This document shows positions 1-9,062 of a DNA stretch of 64,000 nucleotides, piece by piece. Below the pieces are notes generated by a model, which saw nothing but the letters and a program-made list of their open reading frames with translations, did no database searches and was not told the origin of the DNA. Every line of letters begins with the position of its first letter. Position 1 is the stretch's first letter. A program made the position numbers and the translations under genes. The DNA is from Panicum virgatum (taxonomy: Eukaryota; Streptophyta; Magnoliopsida; Poales; Poaceae). Location: the NCBI RefSeq assembly GCF_016808335.1, contig NC_053139.1, positions 19,344,782 through 19,408,781 on the forward strand, given 5' to 3'.

Positions 1-7
1 TTGAAAA

Positions 8-945
8 TTGAAAAAAATTCATGCATGCTATCATAATTGTGTCCTATTTCATGGAGAGAATGAAGATCTAGACAATTGCCCTGAATGTGGAACATCGAGG
101 TACAACGTTGAAAGGATGGTGGTGATGATGGAGAGGACATCATCAATGAGAGGAAGAAGGGGACTCCTAGGAAAGTTGTATGGTACTTTCCTCTAGTTTC
201 CAAACTGCAGCGGATGTTTGCAAACAAGAAGGAGACAAAGTTGTTGCGTTGGCATGAGGAGGAACGTAATAAAGACACAATGCTACGTCATCCTACAGAT
301 TGTGCTCAGTGGTGACATATTGATAACACCTATGGCTGGTTCGGGGATGATCCTAGGAATATCAGGTTTGCTCTGAGCACAGATGTAATGAATCCCTATG
401 GAAACATGAGTACCTCACATAGCACATGGCCTGTTCTATTGTCAATTATGAATCTCCCCCATGGCTTTGCAATAAACGCAAGTATATCATGCTGTCAACA
501 TTGGTCTCTGGACCGAAACAACCCGGTGATAGAATTGATGTCTTCCTCCAGCCCCTAGTAGAAGATATTCAGCTCCTTTGGCAAGGTGTGGAGGTTAGGG
601 ATGCTGTCGTCAATCAGCACTTCACTTTGCATGCTATGCTGATGACCACCATCAGTGACAATCCTGCTCATTGTAATTTGTTCAGGCAGAGCAAAAGGAA
701 GGGTCAAGGTTGCTCCCACTGCTTGTCAGAGACATGTTCCTTGTGGCTGAAGAACACGAACAAATTTGCATATATGGGCCACAGACAATGGCTTTCGAAG
801 AATCACTAGTACCGAAGCATGGGCAGACAGTTTGATGGTACAAGGGAGACATGAAATCCTCCACCGCATTTCTTAGGGAGTGATGTGTATAGGCAGGTTA
901 AGGATGTCAGTACAGTTCTCGGCAAATTGCAATACCATGTACATG
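8..945 (+). pseudogene. TNP2-type CACTA transposase remnant
   Basis: Conceptual translation gives the conserved N-terminal block of plant TNP2 transposases, in order: MKKIHACYHNC, a CPECGTSRY zinc-ribbon-like motif, WYFPL, RWHEEERNKD, the block DDPRNIRFALSTD, then MNPYGNMSTSHSTWPV, PPWLCNKRKYIM, GPKQPG and MGHRQWL. TNP2 is the catalytic transposase that acts on CACTA ends. The frame is broken at least three times: a shift near 150-170, an in-frame TGA near 315, and another shift near 430, with further decay after 806. The rest of the protein, including most of the catalytic core, is missing after about 945. It cannot encode a working enzyme. The family call is firm; the exact breakpoints are approximate. 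Confidence 0.85.
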
Positions 946-955
946 CAGGTTAAGG

Positions 956-1115
956 ATGCTAGTACAAGTATATCATGTTGGAAGCGTTTGCCTTTCCATT
1001 GCTTTCTGGAAGTGTAAGCTGCAATGTACTTCTATACATCAGTCTGAATTGCTTTCTAGAAGTGTAAGCTGCAATGTACTACACAAGTCAGAATTGCTTT
1101 TTGCAAGTGTAAGTG
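956..1115 (+). repeat. Short direct repeats downstream of the transposase remnant
   Basis: About three tandem copies of a unit near 55 bp, each containing GAATTGCTTTCTAGAAGTG or a close variant followed by TAAGCTGCAATGTACT. The last copy is the most diverged. No gene is visible. They lie inside E1, between the transposase remnant and the first cluster of subterminal-type repeats. Confidence 0.6.
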
Positions 1116-1119
1116 CAAC

Positions 1120-1320
1120 TGCAATACCCGTCACCTATCAGTCATAGGTGATGGGCGACATATGTGAGGCCCGTCACCTATGTATGGAAGGTGATGGGTC
1201 CGAAACATCACCCGTCACCTAATACAAAGGTGACGGGCCACACTGAAACAATTTTTAGTTGCTGCACTAGAAACCTAAAAGAAGGTGACAGGCCACAAAC
1301 AGCTTCTGTCACCTAAGTCA
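1120..1320. repeat. CACTA subterminal-type repeat cluster, internal copy
   Basis: About eight copies of GGTGACGGGC-like decamers in alternating orientation, for example near 1125, 1144, 1171, 1190, 1212 and 1229. Motifs of this kind bind the TNPA-type protein in known CACTA elements. Their place deep inside E1, rather than only at its ends, suggests internal rearrangement or the fused end of a second related element. Confidence 0.7.
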
Positions 1321-1599
1321 AGTTGGAACTGGACTTAAAGCCATCCCCCTTTGCCTTTCTTTAGGTCTCCCATTTCAAACCCTAGGTCTCGTTGCCCTCT
1401 TCGCCGCCGCACCGCTGACCTCCTCGCCTCCTCTGGTCATGCCGCCCTCTTCACCACCGCACTGCCCACCTCCTCACCTCCTCCGGTCGTGCCGCCCTCT
1501 TCGCCGCATCCTCGTCGCACCACCAGGCACCCATAGGCAAGGAGCAGATTCGGGCACACCATCGCGCCTCCTTGTCGCGCCCCCAGATGCCCGCCCACT

Positions 1600-1890
1600 G
1601 ACCACAGGCAATATTCAGAGCTGGGCACGCCGTCGCGCAATCAAGATCCAGAGGCCACCACGTCGTCGCCCAGGCAAGATCCAGAGCTAGGTATTCCATC
1701 ACGCAGGCAAGATCCAGAGCTGAGCCGCCGCCCGCAGTCAAGATCCAGAGCCCAGCTACCGACTGCAGATAGGATACAGAGCCGATCACGCCGTCGCACA
1801 GGCAAGATACAGAGCCCAGCCACTGCCCGCAGTCAAGATCCAGAGCCCAGCAACCGACCGCAGACAAGATCCAGAGCCGGTCACGCCATC
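1600..1890 (+). repeat. GC-rich minisatellite, AAGATCCAGAGC core
   Basis: At least eight spaced copies of (C)AAGATCCAGAGC or AAGATACAGAGC, about 30-40 bp apart, separated by CCGTCGC-rich spacers. Frames on both strands stay open across it because of base composition and periodicity. I see no supported protein here. The preceding 1340-1600 is CCG-rich low-complexity sequence without a recognisable gene. Confidence 0.7.
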
Positions 1891-2029
1891 GCGCCCGTCA
1901 TCGTCTTCAGGCAATATTGTTCTTGCTGTCATACATATGCTTGTTGTTCATGTTGAAATTCGCAAATAGTGATTGGATTTGCTGCCTATTTTTGCAATTA
2001 GAGGCAAATGATGATAGGGGAGAGTGAAA

Positions 2030-2490
2030 TTGATAGTTGCCATGAACATGTCAGCCTCGAAAGGCATGTAGCATATGCCAGGAATACTCGCTGGTGTGTG
2101 GCATATGTTTCTGCCCTTCGAGGCTGAGGTCTTCATGGATTCTTGAGAGCGAATCACTCATTGCCACCTTTGCCCAATAAAATTGAGAGATTGAGAGATT
2201 GATACTTGCCATGAACAGGTCAGCCTCGAAGGGCATAAAACATATGCCCTGAACACTCACTGGTATGTGGCATATGTTTCTGCCCTTTAAGGCTAAGGTC
2301 TTCATGGATTCTTGAGTGTGAATACTCAATGCCACCTTTGCCAAATAAAATTGAGAGATTGATACTTGCCATGAACAGGTCAGTCTCATAGGGCATGAAA
2401 CAGATGCCATGTACACTCACTGGTGTGTGACATCTGTTTCTGCGCTTCGAGGCTAAGGTCTTCTTGGATTCTTGAGAGTGATATCAGATT
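2030..2490. repeat. Three tandem units, each with an internal hairpin
   Basis: Units start near 2041, 2210 and 2370, giving periods of about 169 and 160 bp, marked by CATGAACAKGTCAG. Each unit holds an inverted repeat: CAGCCTCGAAGGGCAT on the left arm and TGCCCTTCGAGGCTGA on the right, about 45 bp apart, with an inner GCATATGCC/GGCATATG pair. Antisense open frames across this block follow from the repeat period and are not proposed as genes. The stretch 2491-3120 is unique AT-rich sequence with no gene that I can recognise. Confidence 0.75.
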
Positions 2491-3124
2491 GGAAAATGGA
2501 TTGTTTTTTACTCCAAACATATCTCTCCCATTTCTGATGCCTTTCTATGTTATATTTTTAAGAGTTGACAAGCAAGTGCTGCTGATCTTTTATGTCTGAG
2601 GTCATTGCCCAAGAATTTTTGGATCATTTTGGTTTTATTGGATCTTTCTGCAAATGATGATATATATATCATGCCTTCTGCAAATTTCAAAAAATTGTGT
2701 CGTACAAGCACTCATCATTTGACTGTCACTTTTTGCTAGGACATGCGGGGTCATAACGACAAGCAATTGGACAATAAGCAGCTCTCGGCTATTAGAGAAA
2801 AGGTTGCCTCCTTCTTGCTTGTAGATGTCATAAGCGACAAAAGTGACTTCCACTGTCGTAGATGAACTGATTTCATTCATGGACTCTCAATTCATGTGAT
2901 TATTTGTAGTGCAGAGATACAATAATTTGTAGTGCAGAGATACAATATATAGTTTGTCATGTACAGTTGGTGGTTGTTTCTGATGTAACCTTTGTGAGAT
3001 ATCAATTGAGTTCTATATTCTGTATGTTTGCTGTGTGTTTGTTGGATCAACAAAGAAGGCTGCCAAATCCTAGCTGTGCTCTTGGATGCAGCCGGGAAGC
3101 AAATATGAGCATGCAGAGGTCAGG

Positions 3125-3579
3125 TTCCAAGGTGACGGGCAACAACCAAACCCATCACCTTTGTATACTCACAAGGTGACGGTGCAAGAAAGCACAACCC
3201 GTCACTTATCTCTAATCATAGGTGACGGGCATTGTGAGCTAACCGTCACCTGTGTTGGACAAAGGTGATGGACGTAGACCTCATACGGGGGGCCTGGTCA
3301 CTAAGAAAGGTGATGGTGCTCAACTGAAGCCCGCCACCTTCTACTTACTCATGGGTGACAGGTTTTGATAAAGGCCCGTCACCTGCAATGGACAAAGGTG
3401 ACGGGCTAAGACCTCATATGGGGGGCCTGGTCACTAAAAAAAGTGATGGTTGTCTATTGGTTGTCTATTGATACCAGTTACCTTTTGTTCTAAATAGTGA
3501 CGATGTAGGAGTGACGGACGCGATGCCCATCACCATAGGGAGATGACGCCCATCACTATAGGCCTTTTCCTACATAGTG
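3125..3579. repeat. CACTA 3' subterminal repeats and terminal inverted repeat
   Basis: More than a dozen degenerate GGTGACGGGC/CCCGTCACCT motifs in both orientations run up to the terminal CACTATGTAGGAAAAGG, which lies on the minus strand with its outer end at 3579. A duplicated GGGGGGCCTGGTCACTA segment at about 3286-3304 and 3420-3438 marks a local tandem duplication of roughly 135 bp. Confidence 0.85.
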
Positions 3580-3949
3580 GGTGGCAGGGAACAGGAGGTA
3601 GCCACGTGAGGCAGGACGGCGGCGGCGGAATAGGAGGAGCTGTGATGGAAAAAGAGGAGATGGCGGTGGTGGAACGAAAGCCTCGGTCAAGAATAGATGC
3701 AGAACAGAATAAGAAGATGAACCCTACTCCATATCCGATAGTCCAAATAGTTTAGCGTGCCACAAATTAATCCATTATCCGAATATGTCATGTGAGTAGT
3801 AAAATGGATTCGTTTCGATGAGCTCTACATAACCATGGTCTCTGATCATTCGTACGACCAATGATTCAAAAACTCAACTTTTGGTCAACTCCCTAATCTT
3901 TCTCAACTTGATATTAAAAATTATTTATCTGAATACTTGGGATATTACA
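3580..3949 (-). repeat. E2 3' LTR, part next to the internal region
   Basis: On the minus strand a G-run polypurine tract (plus-strand CCCCCCC at 3951-3957) is followed at once by TGTAATATCCC, the LTR start at 3949. The LTR then runs leftward at least to about 3760. The purine-rich stretch up to 3579 resembles the untranslated part of such LTRs and is probably the same LTR cut by E1. The far end, expected as CA on the minus strand, was not found. No gene is seen. Confidence 0.6.
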
Positions 3950-6152
3950 TCCCCCCCAACAGAATTCACCCTCGAATTCTTTCTAGTCAAAGTATCTGAA
4001 AGATAGCTAAAGAAAACATGTAGTTGCTCACTAGATTGAAATAACTCCGGATACTCCTCATGCATCTGTGACTCAAGCTCCCAGGTTGCCTCATGCTCAG
4101 TTTGGTTAGTCCATAGCACGTTCACATACTTGTATGACTTGTGTCTAAGGACTCTCTCCGATGTTTTTAGAATCCTAACCGGCCGAGACTCAAATGATAA
4201 ATCTTGCTCAATGGTAACCGGTTCCACAGTAATATGATGTTCCGAGTCCCTTAGATATTTCCTCAACATGGAGACACAGAATACATCGTAAACCCCTCTC
4301 ATCAACTCAGGCAACTCCAATCAATAAGCCAACTTGCCCACACGCTCTTTGATCACTAAAGGACCAATAAACCTTGGACTAAGCTTTCCCTTAGTACCGA
4401 ATCTCACAACACCCTTGATAGCCGACACCCTAAGAAGTACCTCATTGCCTTCTCCAAATTCTAGGTCTCGCCTTCTCATATCAGCATTACTCTTTTGTCG
4501 ACTTTGAGCTGCTAACATGTGTTCTCGAATTTCAGCAACCCCCTCAGTGGTTTGCTGAACCCAATCCGGCCCCAAAACAACCTTCTCACCAACTGCATCA
4601 TAGCAAAGTGGCGATCTACACTTTCTCCCATAGAGAGCCTCATATGGAGCACAACGAATACTAGAATGATAGTTGTTATTATAGGAAAACTCCACGAGTG
4701 GAAAATGATCCTCCCTACTCCCTTTCCAAGATAGTAGGCATAATCTAAGCATATCTTCCACGGTCTGAATCGTCCGCTCAAACTGTCCATCTGTTTGAGG
4801 GTGAAAAGCAGTGCTCATCCTCAAAGTAGTGCCCAGTGCTTTTTGCAAACTATCCCACAACTTAGAAATAAATTTGGCATCCCTGTCTAAAACAATGGTG
4901 CGAGGTACACCATGTAGTCGCACTACCTCCCGCATAAAGATAGGTGCCAAATCTCCAGCTGTACTTGTGGACCGAACAGGAATAAAATGAGCCACCTTAC
5001 TCAGTCGATCAACAACAACCCATATAGTGTCTCATCTCCTAGGGGAATGTGGCAGACCAACCACAAAATCCATACCAATCTCATCCCAAGGCCACATAGG
5101 AAGCTCTAAGGACTGCAATTTTCCTACGGGACTCTTATGCTCAGCTTTCACTCGCTGGCAAATACGACATGAAGCCACATACTTGGCCACATCAATCTTC
5201 ATCCTCTTCCACCAATAAGTTTTCTTCAGATCCTAATACATTTTATTCTCACCAGGGTGGACGATGTATCGAGTACGATGTGCCTCTTTGAGAATATCTT
5301 CTTTGAATTGAGACCTTTGTGGCACACATAGTCGACCACGAATTCGAAAAGCGCCAGAGGCGTCCAAGGTGAAGTCCCCAACCTTTCTCTCATGAATACG
5401 TTTCCTCACATCTAATAATAATCGGTCCTGGTGTTGCGCCTCCAACACACGCCCTAGTATAGCTAAAGATAGAATTAATTGTGTCTCAACTTCTTCCACT
5501 CTAGCATAGCAGTAGGAGATATCCATCTGCTCAAAATCAGCTATTAATGCATTTTTGGTTTGAGGAGAAGCCTTTCGACTCAAGGCATCAGCCACCACAT
5601 TTGCTTTGCCTGGCATGCACTAAATATTCAGTTCATAATCTTTAATCAACTCCAACCACCTCCTTTGCCTCAAATTTAGATCCTTATGAGTGAAAATGTA
5701 CTTCAAACTCTTATGATTACTAAAAATGTCACATGACTCCCCATATAAATAATGCCTCCAAATCATAAATGCAAAAACAACTGCAGCAAGGTCTAAATCA
5801 TGAGTGGGGTAATTCTGCTCATGCGTCTTCAATTGCCTTGATGCATAGGCAATTACCTTTCCATCTTGCATAAGGACGCAACCAAGTCCTACGCGAGAAG
5901 CATCTGAATAAATTATTAAATGTTTACCAGGCTCAGGGAGGGTAAGAATAGGAGCAGTCACCAACTTATCCTTCAACATTTGAAAGAATGCTCACACTCT
6001 TGAGTCCACATGAACTTGACATTCTTCTGAGTAAGCTTTGTCATAGACTTAGCAATGATAGAAAAATCCTTCACGAAGCGTCGGTAATAACCTGCCATAC
6101 CCAAGAAACTCCTGACTTCTTTGACATTCATTGGTCGTTCCCATTCCTTTAC
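3925..6152 (-). pseudogene. E2 pol remnant: RT end, RNase H, integrase, chromodomain-like tail
   Basis: Domains in coding order from 6152 down: the RT thumb/connection motif RSFLGMAGYYRRF; RNase H with [23 protein letters not shown] and ADALSRK; the integrase zinc-binding HHCC region (HRTRYIVHPG, then C..C); the integrase core with MDFVVGLPHSP, LDRDAKF and FHPQTDGQFER; and a C-terminal chromodomain-like tail with RPVRILKTSERV and ATWELESQM. Stops at 5620-5622 and 5233-5235 are TAG where relatives have CAG; stops at 5032-5034 and 4321-4323 are TGA where relatives have CGA. A frameshift sits near 5975. The integrase core keeps D, D and E positions (FERTIQ at the E), with SDRD changed to LDRD. 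Not functional as written. Confidence 0.85.
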
Positions 6153-6239
6153 CAAGCCTAGGCTTGCCGGCCCGACACCTTTACCAGGCACATCATTCCT
6201 GGCCACAAGACCATTAGAGGCCCTCCAATGGACACCTAT

Positions 6240-7615
6240 TGAAAGCGATCGGGTGCTCTAGCCTAAGAGGGGGAGGGGGTGAATTAGGCACTCTAAAAAC
6301 TTAGACCTATGGCACCAACTAGTTTGCACAAAACATAAACTAAAACATGCTATCTAGATGTGCAACTAGGTTGTTCTAGTGTGAAAACCCCTATCCCAAA
6401 AGAGTTTAGCAACCTATAGCCTTTCCTATCAAGAAACTATTCTATGAAAGTAAAGGCACACAAATTGCTAGTATGAAATGTGGAAGCTTAAGGAGCGGGA
6501 TAGGAGATAGCAAACTCTTGACGCGGGTGTTTATCCCGTGGTTCAGTTAGCCACAAAGGCACACCTACATCTACATTGTTGTAGCACTCACTAAGAGTAT
6601 TGCTACTCGGCCACCAAGTCTCTTCCGTGAACACAATCACGGTCACCTTGGCCCCGGGTTCTACTAAGAAGCTTCTCCACAAAGGATGGGGGTCTCCACG
6701 TCCCCCGCACAAAGATGTCGTCGCCACTCCACACCAAGTCGGAGGGTCGATGACGTTGCCGGCGAGCTTCACGCTCCAAGGTGCCGGTGCACCAAGCTCT
6801 TGTTTTGGTTCGCTAAAGAACCACAGCACAAAGGCTCTAAGCGTTGCAAACTCACTCACTAAGAGCTAATCCTTTACACAACACTCTCAAAGTGTGCTAA
6901 GGGCTAAGGATATGATCTTGATGCTTTTGTATGGCTTGGAGATGTTCTTGGGTGTGTGTGGGATGTCCAGCAACTCCAGCAATCTTCAAATGGCCGGGGT
7001 GAGGCGTATATATAGGCCACCAAGTCTTGTAGCCGTTGCTCCAACGGTCAGCTTAAAATCTGCGTACCACCGGAAGAATCGATGCCTCTTGGCGGGGTAG
7101 CGTCGGTTCATCCGGTCACTCATAACATGAAGTAGCCGTTGAACTCCTGACAGCTGATGCAGTGACCACCGGTTGAACCGATGCTTTGCACCGATGCTTC
7201 ACCGGTTCAACCGGTGCTGAAGGAATCTTCTCCTGGACACTAACGTCATTACACCGGTGGTATGCACCGATGCCCCATCGGTTGAACCGGTGCTGAAGAA
7301 ACTTCTCCTAGGCACTTGACATCGTCTCTGGTACAAAGGACGGCCAATGCACCGATGCTCTTTCTTGGACCGTCGGTTCAACCGGTGCCTGTAGGCTGAC
7401 TTGGCTTTGATTCCATCCTGTACCAAACATCATGGCATCGGTTCTTCCGACTACCATCGAGCCTTGCTACGCCTATCTTCTCTTTCTCTTTGTCATCACT
7501 TGAACCTAAATGCCTGAGAATGATCATCTTAACAATCATATTAGTCCAAGTGTTGTGTTGTCATTTGATCACCAAAATCACTCGAAATGGCATAAATGGT
7601 GCAATATTCGTTACA
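6240..7615 (-). repeat. E4 3' LTR
   Basis: Starts TGAAAGCGATCGGG and ends ATTCGTTACA on the plus strand. A TATA-like TATATATAGG lies around 7006-7016 (read on the minus strand). The 7140-7400 part contains repeated palindromic ACCGGTTGAACCGGTG-type motifs, a known feature of Sirevirus LTRs. Short antisense ORFs inside are shadows and recur in both LTRs. Confidence 0.92.
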
Positions 7616-9062
7616 ATCTCCCCCTTTTTGGTGATTGATGACAACACAATCAAAGCAAGCATAAATTTACAAGAAATGACAAATTTAACCACTTGATACC
7701 AATTGAAATCAATTGAACACCGCTTACGCTTGCTTGGATGTTTACCACCATCCAATGATGACTTGACCTCCCCCTAAAACCATGATTTCCCCCTTTGATC
7801 CTCCCCCTATCTTGCTACTACTTCCTCATGACTTGATTCACTTAGGTAATTCTCCCCCTTTGGGATATGTTTCTTCTTTTTTTTTTGAGAAAATACCTTG
7901 CTTTGATCCACATTTCTCCCCCTTTGGAATCAAATCACCTAAAAAGGTCTTGCTCCTAACAAGGTCTTGCAAAACAAAATAGCTCAAGAGAAGATTAGTA
8001 GCCTAGGGATTTAGTTCCATGACTCATGATCCATTGTATGATATCAATGAAGATACCAATTAAAAAAAATTACTATGGTGGATCACAAAAATCACGAAAC
8101 TAGCATGACATGAGCTAAACTTTCCATAAGTATGTGCACAAAATGATAATGTGAAAATCAAGTGCACAACTAGATGTTATAACTAGAAAGTTTAGATCAT
8201 ATCATGCACGGAGGTAGCTCTAAAATAAATAGGATTTGACAAAGATACCAATGTGAGGAATTTAGAACCTTGCATACCTCCGGGGGTTGTTTGTTTACCT
8301 TGCATGTACCAAAAGAAGGTGACTTGCAACTAATTGAAAGTCTTTAAGCGGTGAGCACTTGGTACACTAAGGTTAAGCAAATGTATGAGCACATAACCTA
8401 CGAACTTAGATATGAGCATTTAAGTTCAATAGGGCATGGCTCAAAATGCATGAAAGCACAATCTATCTAATCACTCTTTGTAGAGTTGTTTGTTCACATT
8501 AATCGTGAATAACATTCTCTTAGAGTGTTAACTCCACGTGAGACTACAAAAGATAAACTTGGAAACATGTTAGTCTCAAAATCACAAGCCATAGGATGAG
8601 CTCCCCCTAAATGTGTGCATTTAGTGTTTGAATCACCAAGCAAATGTATGCACATTGATTTTGACACAATTGGGAAGTTTACCCTATAGCTTGTGTTCAT
8701 GGTACACATATGAAATACATACCTCATGAAGTCCGTGTACCATGAAAGGTAACCTTGTGTAGCTTTCTACACACTTATCAAACCATGTAGGTTGCTCATG
8801 GGTTAGAGTCATGGCACAAGCAACCCACCATATATAACACTAGGAGATGCAAAACAAGCAAACATCCTAGCAAAAGCAATGGAGCTACATGATTCTTGAA
8901 TTGAAATCTAGCTACCATTACCTTATATGTAGGGGAGGGGAACTTGGGTCACTAATCTTTAAATCCATAACTTGGCTCTAATTCAACTTTGCATGATGCT
9001 TCCCTACTCATGCATCCCAAACTTTGCCAAGCCTCCAAATTCCCCGATGCCATTCTAGGGCT
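7616..9062 (-). other. E4 non-coding 3' internal region with repeated polypurine motifs
   Basis: The true PPT abuts the 3' LTR (plus-strand ATCTCCCCCTTTTTGG, 7616-7631). Further copies of CTCCCCCTTT/CTCCCCCTAAA occur near 7769, 7788, 7801, 7852, 7913 and 8598, matching the multiple-PPT signature described for Sireviruses. No coding sequence is visible. This is where pol would lie in an autonomous relative. Confidence 0.8.

Larger units (their letters stand above)
1..3579 (+). mobile_element. E1: CACTA (En/Spm-like) DNA transposon, 3' part
   Basis: The right terminus is seen at 3579: read on the minus strand the element begins CACTATGTAGGAAAAGGCC, a CACTA-type terminal inverted repeat. The 3130-3560 stretch carries many inverted copies of GGTGACGGGC/GCCCGTCACCT, typical of CACTA subterminal repeats, and a TNP2-type transposase remnant lies at the left edge in plus orientation. 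The left terminus is outside the window. The 3-bp target duplication cannot be confirmed from one side; the bases after 3579 are GGT. The transposase is broken, so this copy is not autonomous. The flanking 3580-3949 looks like LTR sequence of E2, so E1 probably inserted into that LTR. Confidence 0.85.
3580..6152 (-). mobile_element. E2: Ty3/gypsy chromovirus fragment (3' half)
   Basis: Minus-strand element with LTR, polypurine tract, integrase, RNase H and the end of reverse transcriptase in the usual Ty3/gypsy order. It stops at about 6152, where the homology of [17 protein letters not shown] ends and E3 begins with a CAAGCCTAGGCTTG palindrome. The gag, protease and most RT sequence would lie beyond the nested stack, outside the window. 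E2 appears to be the oldest LTR element here, hosting E3 and probably E1. Confidence 0.8.

Noticed and set aside
1120..1320. Regularly spaced short repeats that could suggest a CRISPR array
   Set aside because: The motifs alternate in orientation, are degenerate, and belong to a CACTA transposon in plant DNA.
6488..7100. ORFs of 68-123 codons, repeated at 11320-11932
   Set aside because: Both are in the E4 LTRs and are duplicated because the LTR is; no domain, and the frames cross the likely promoter.
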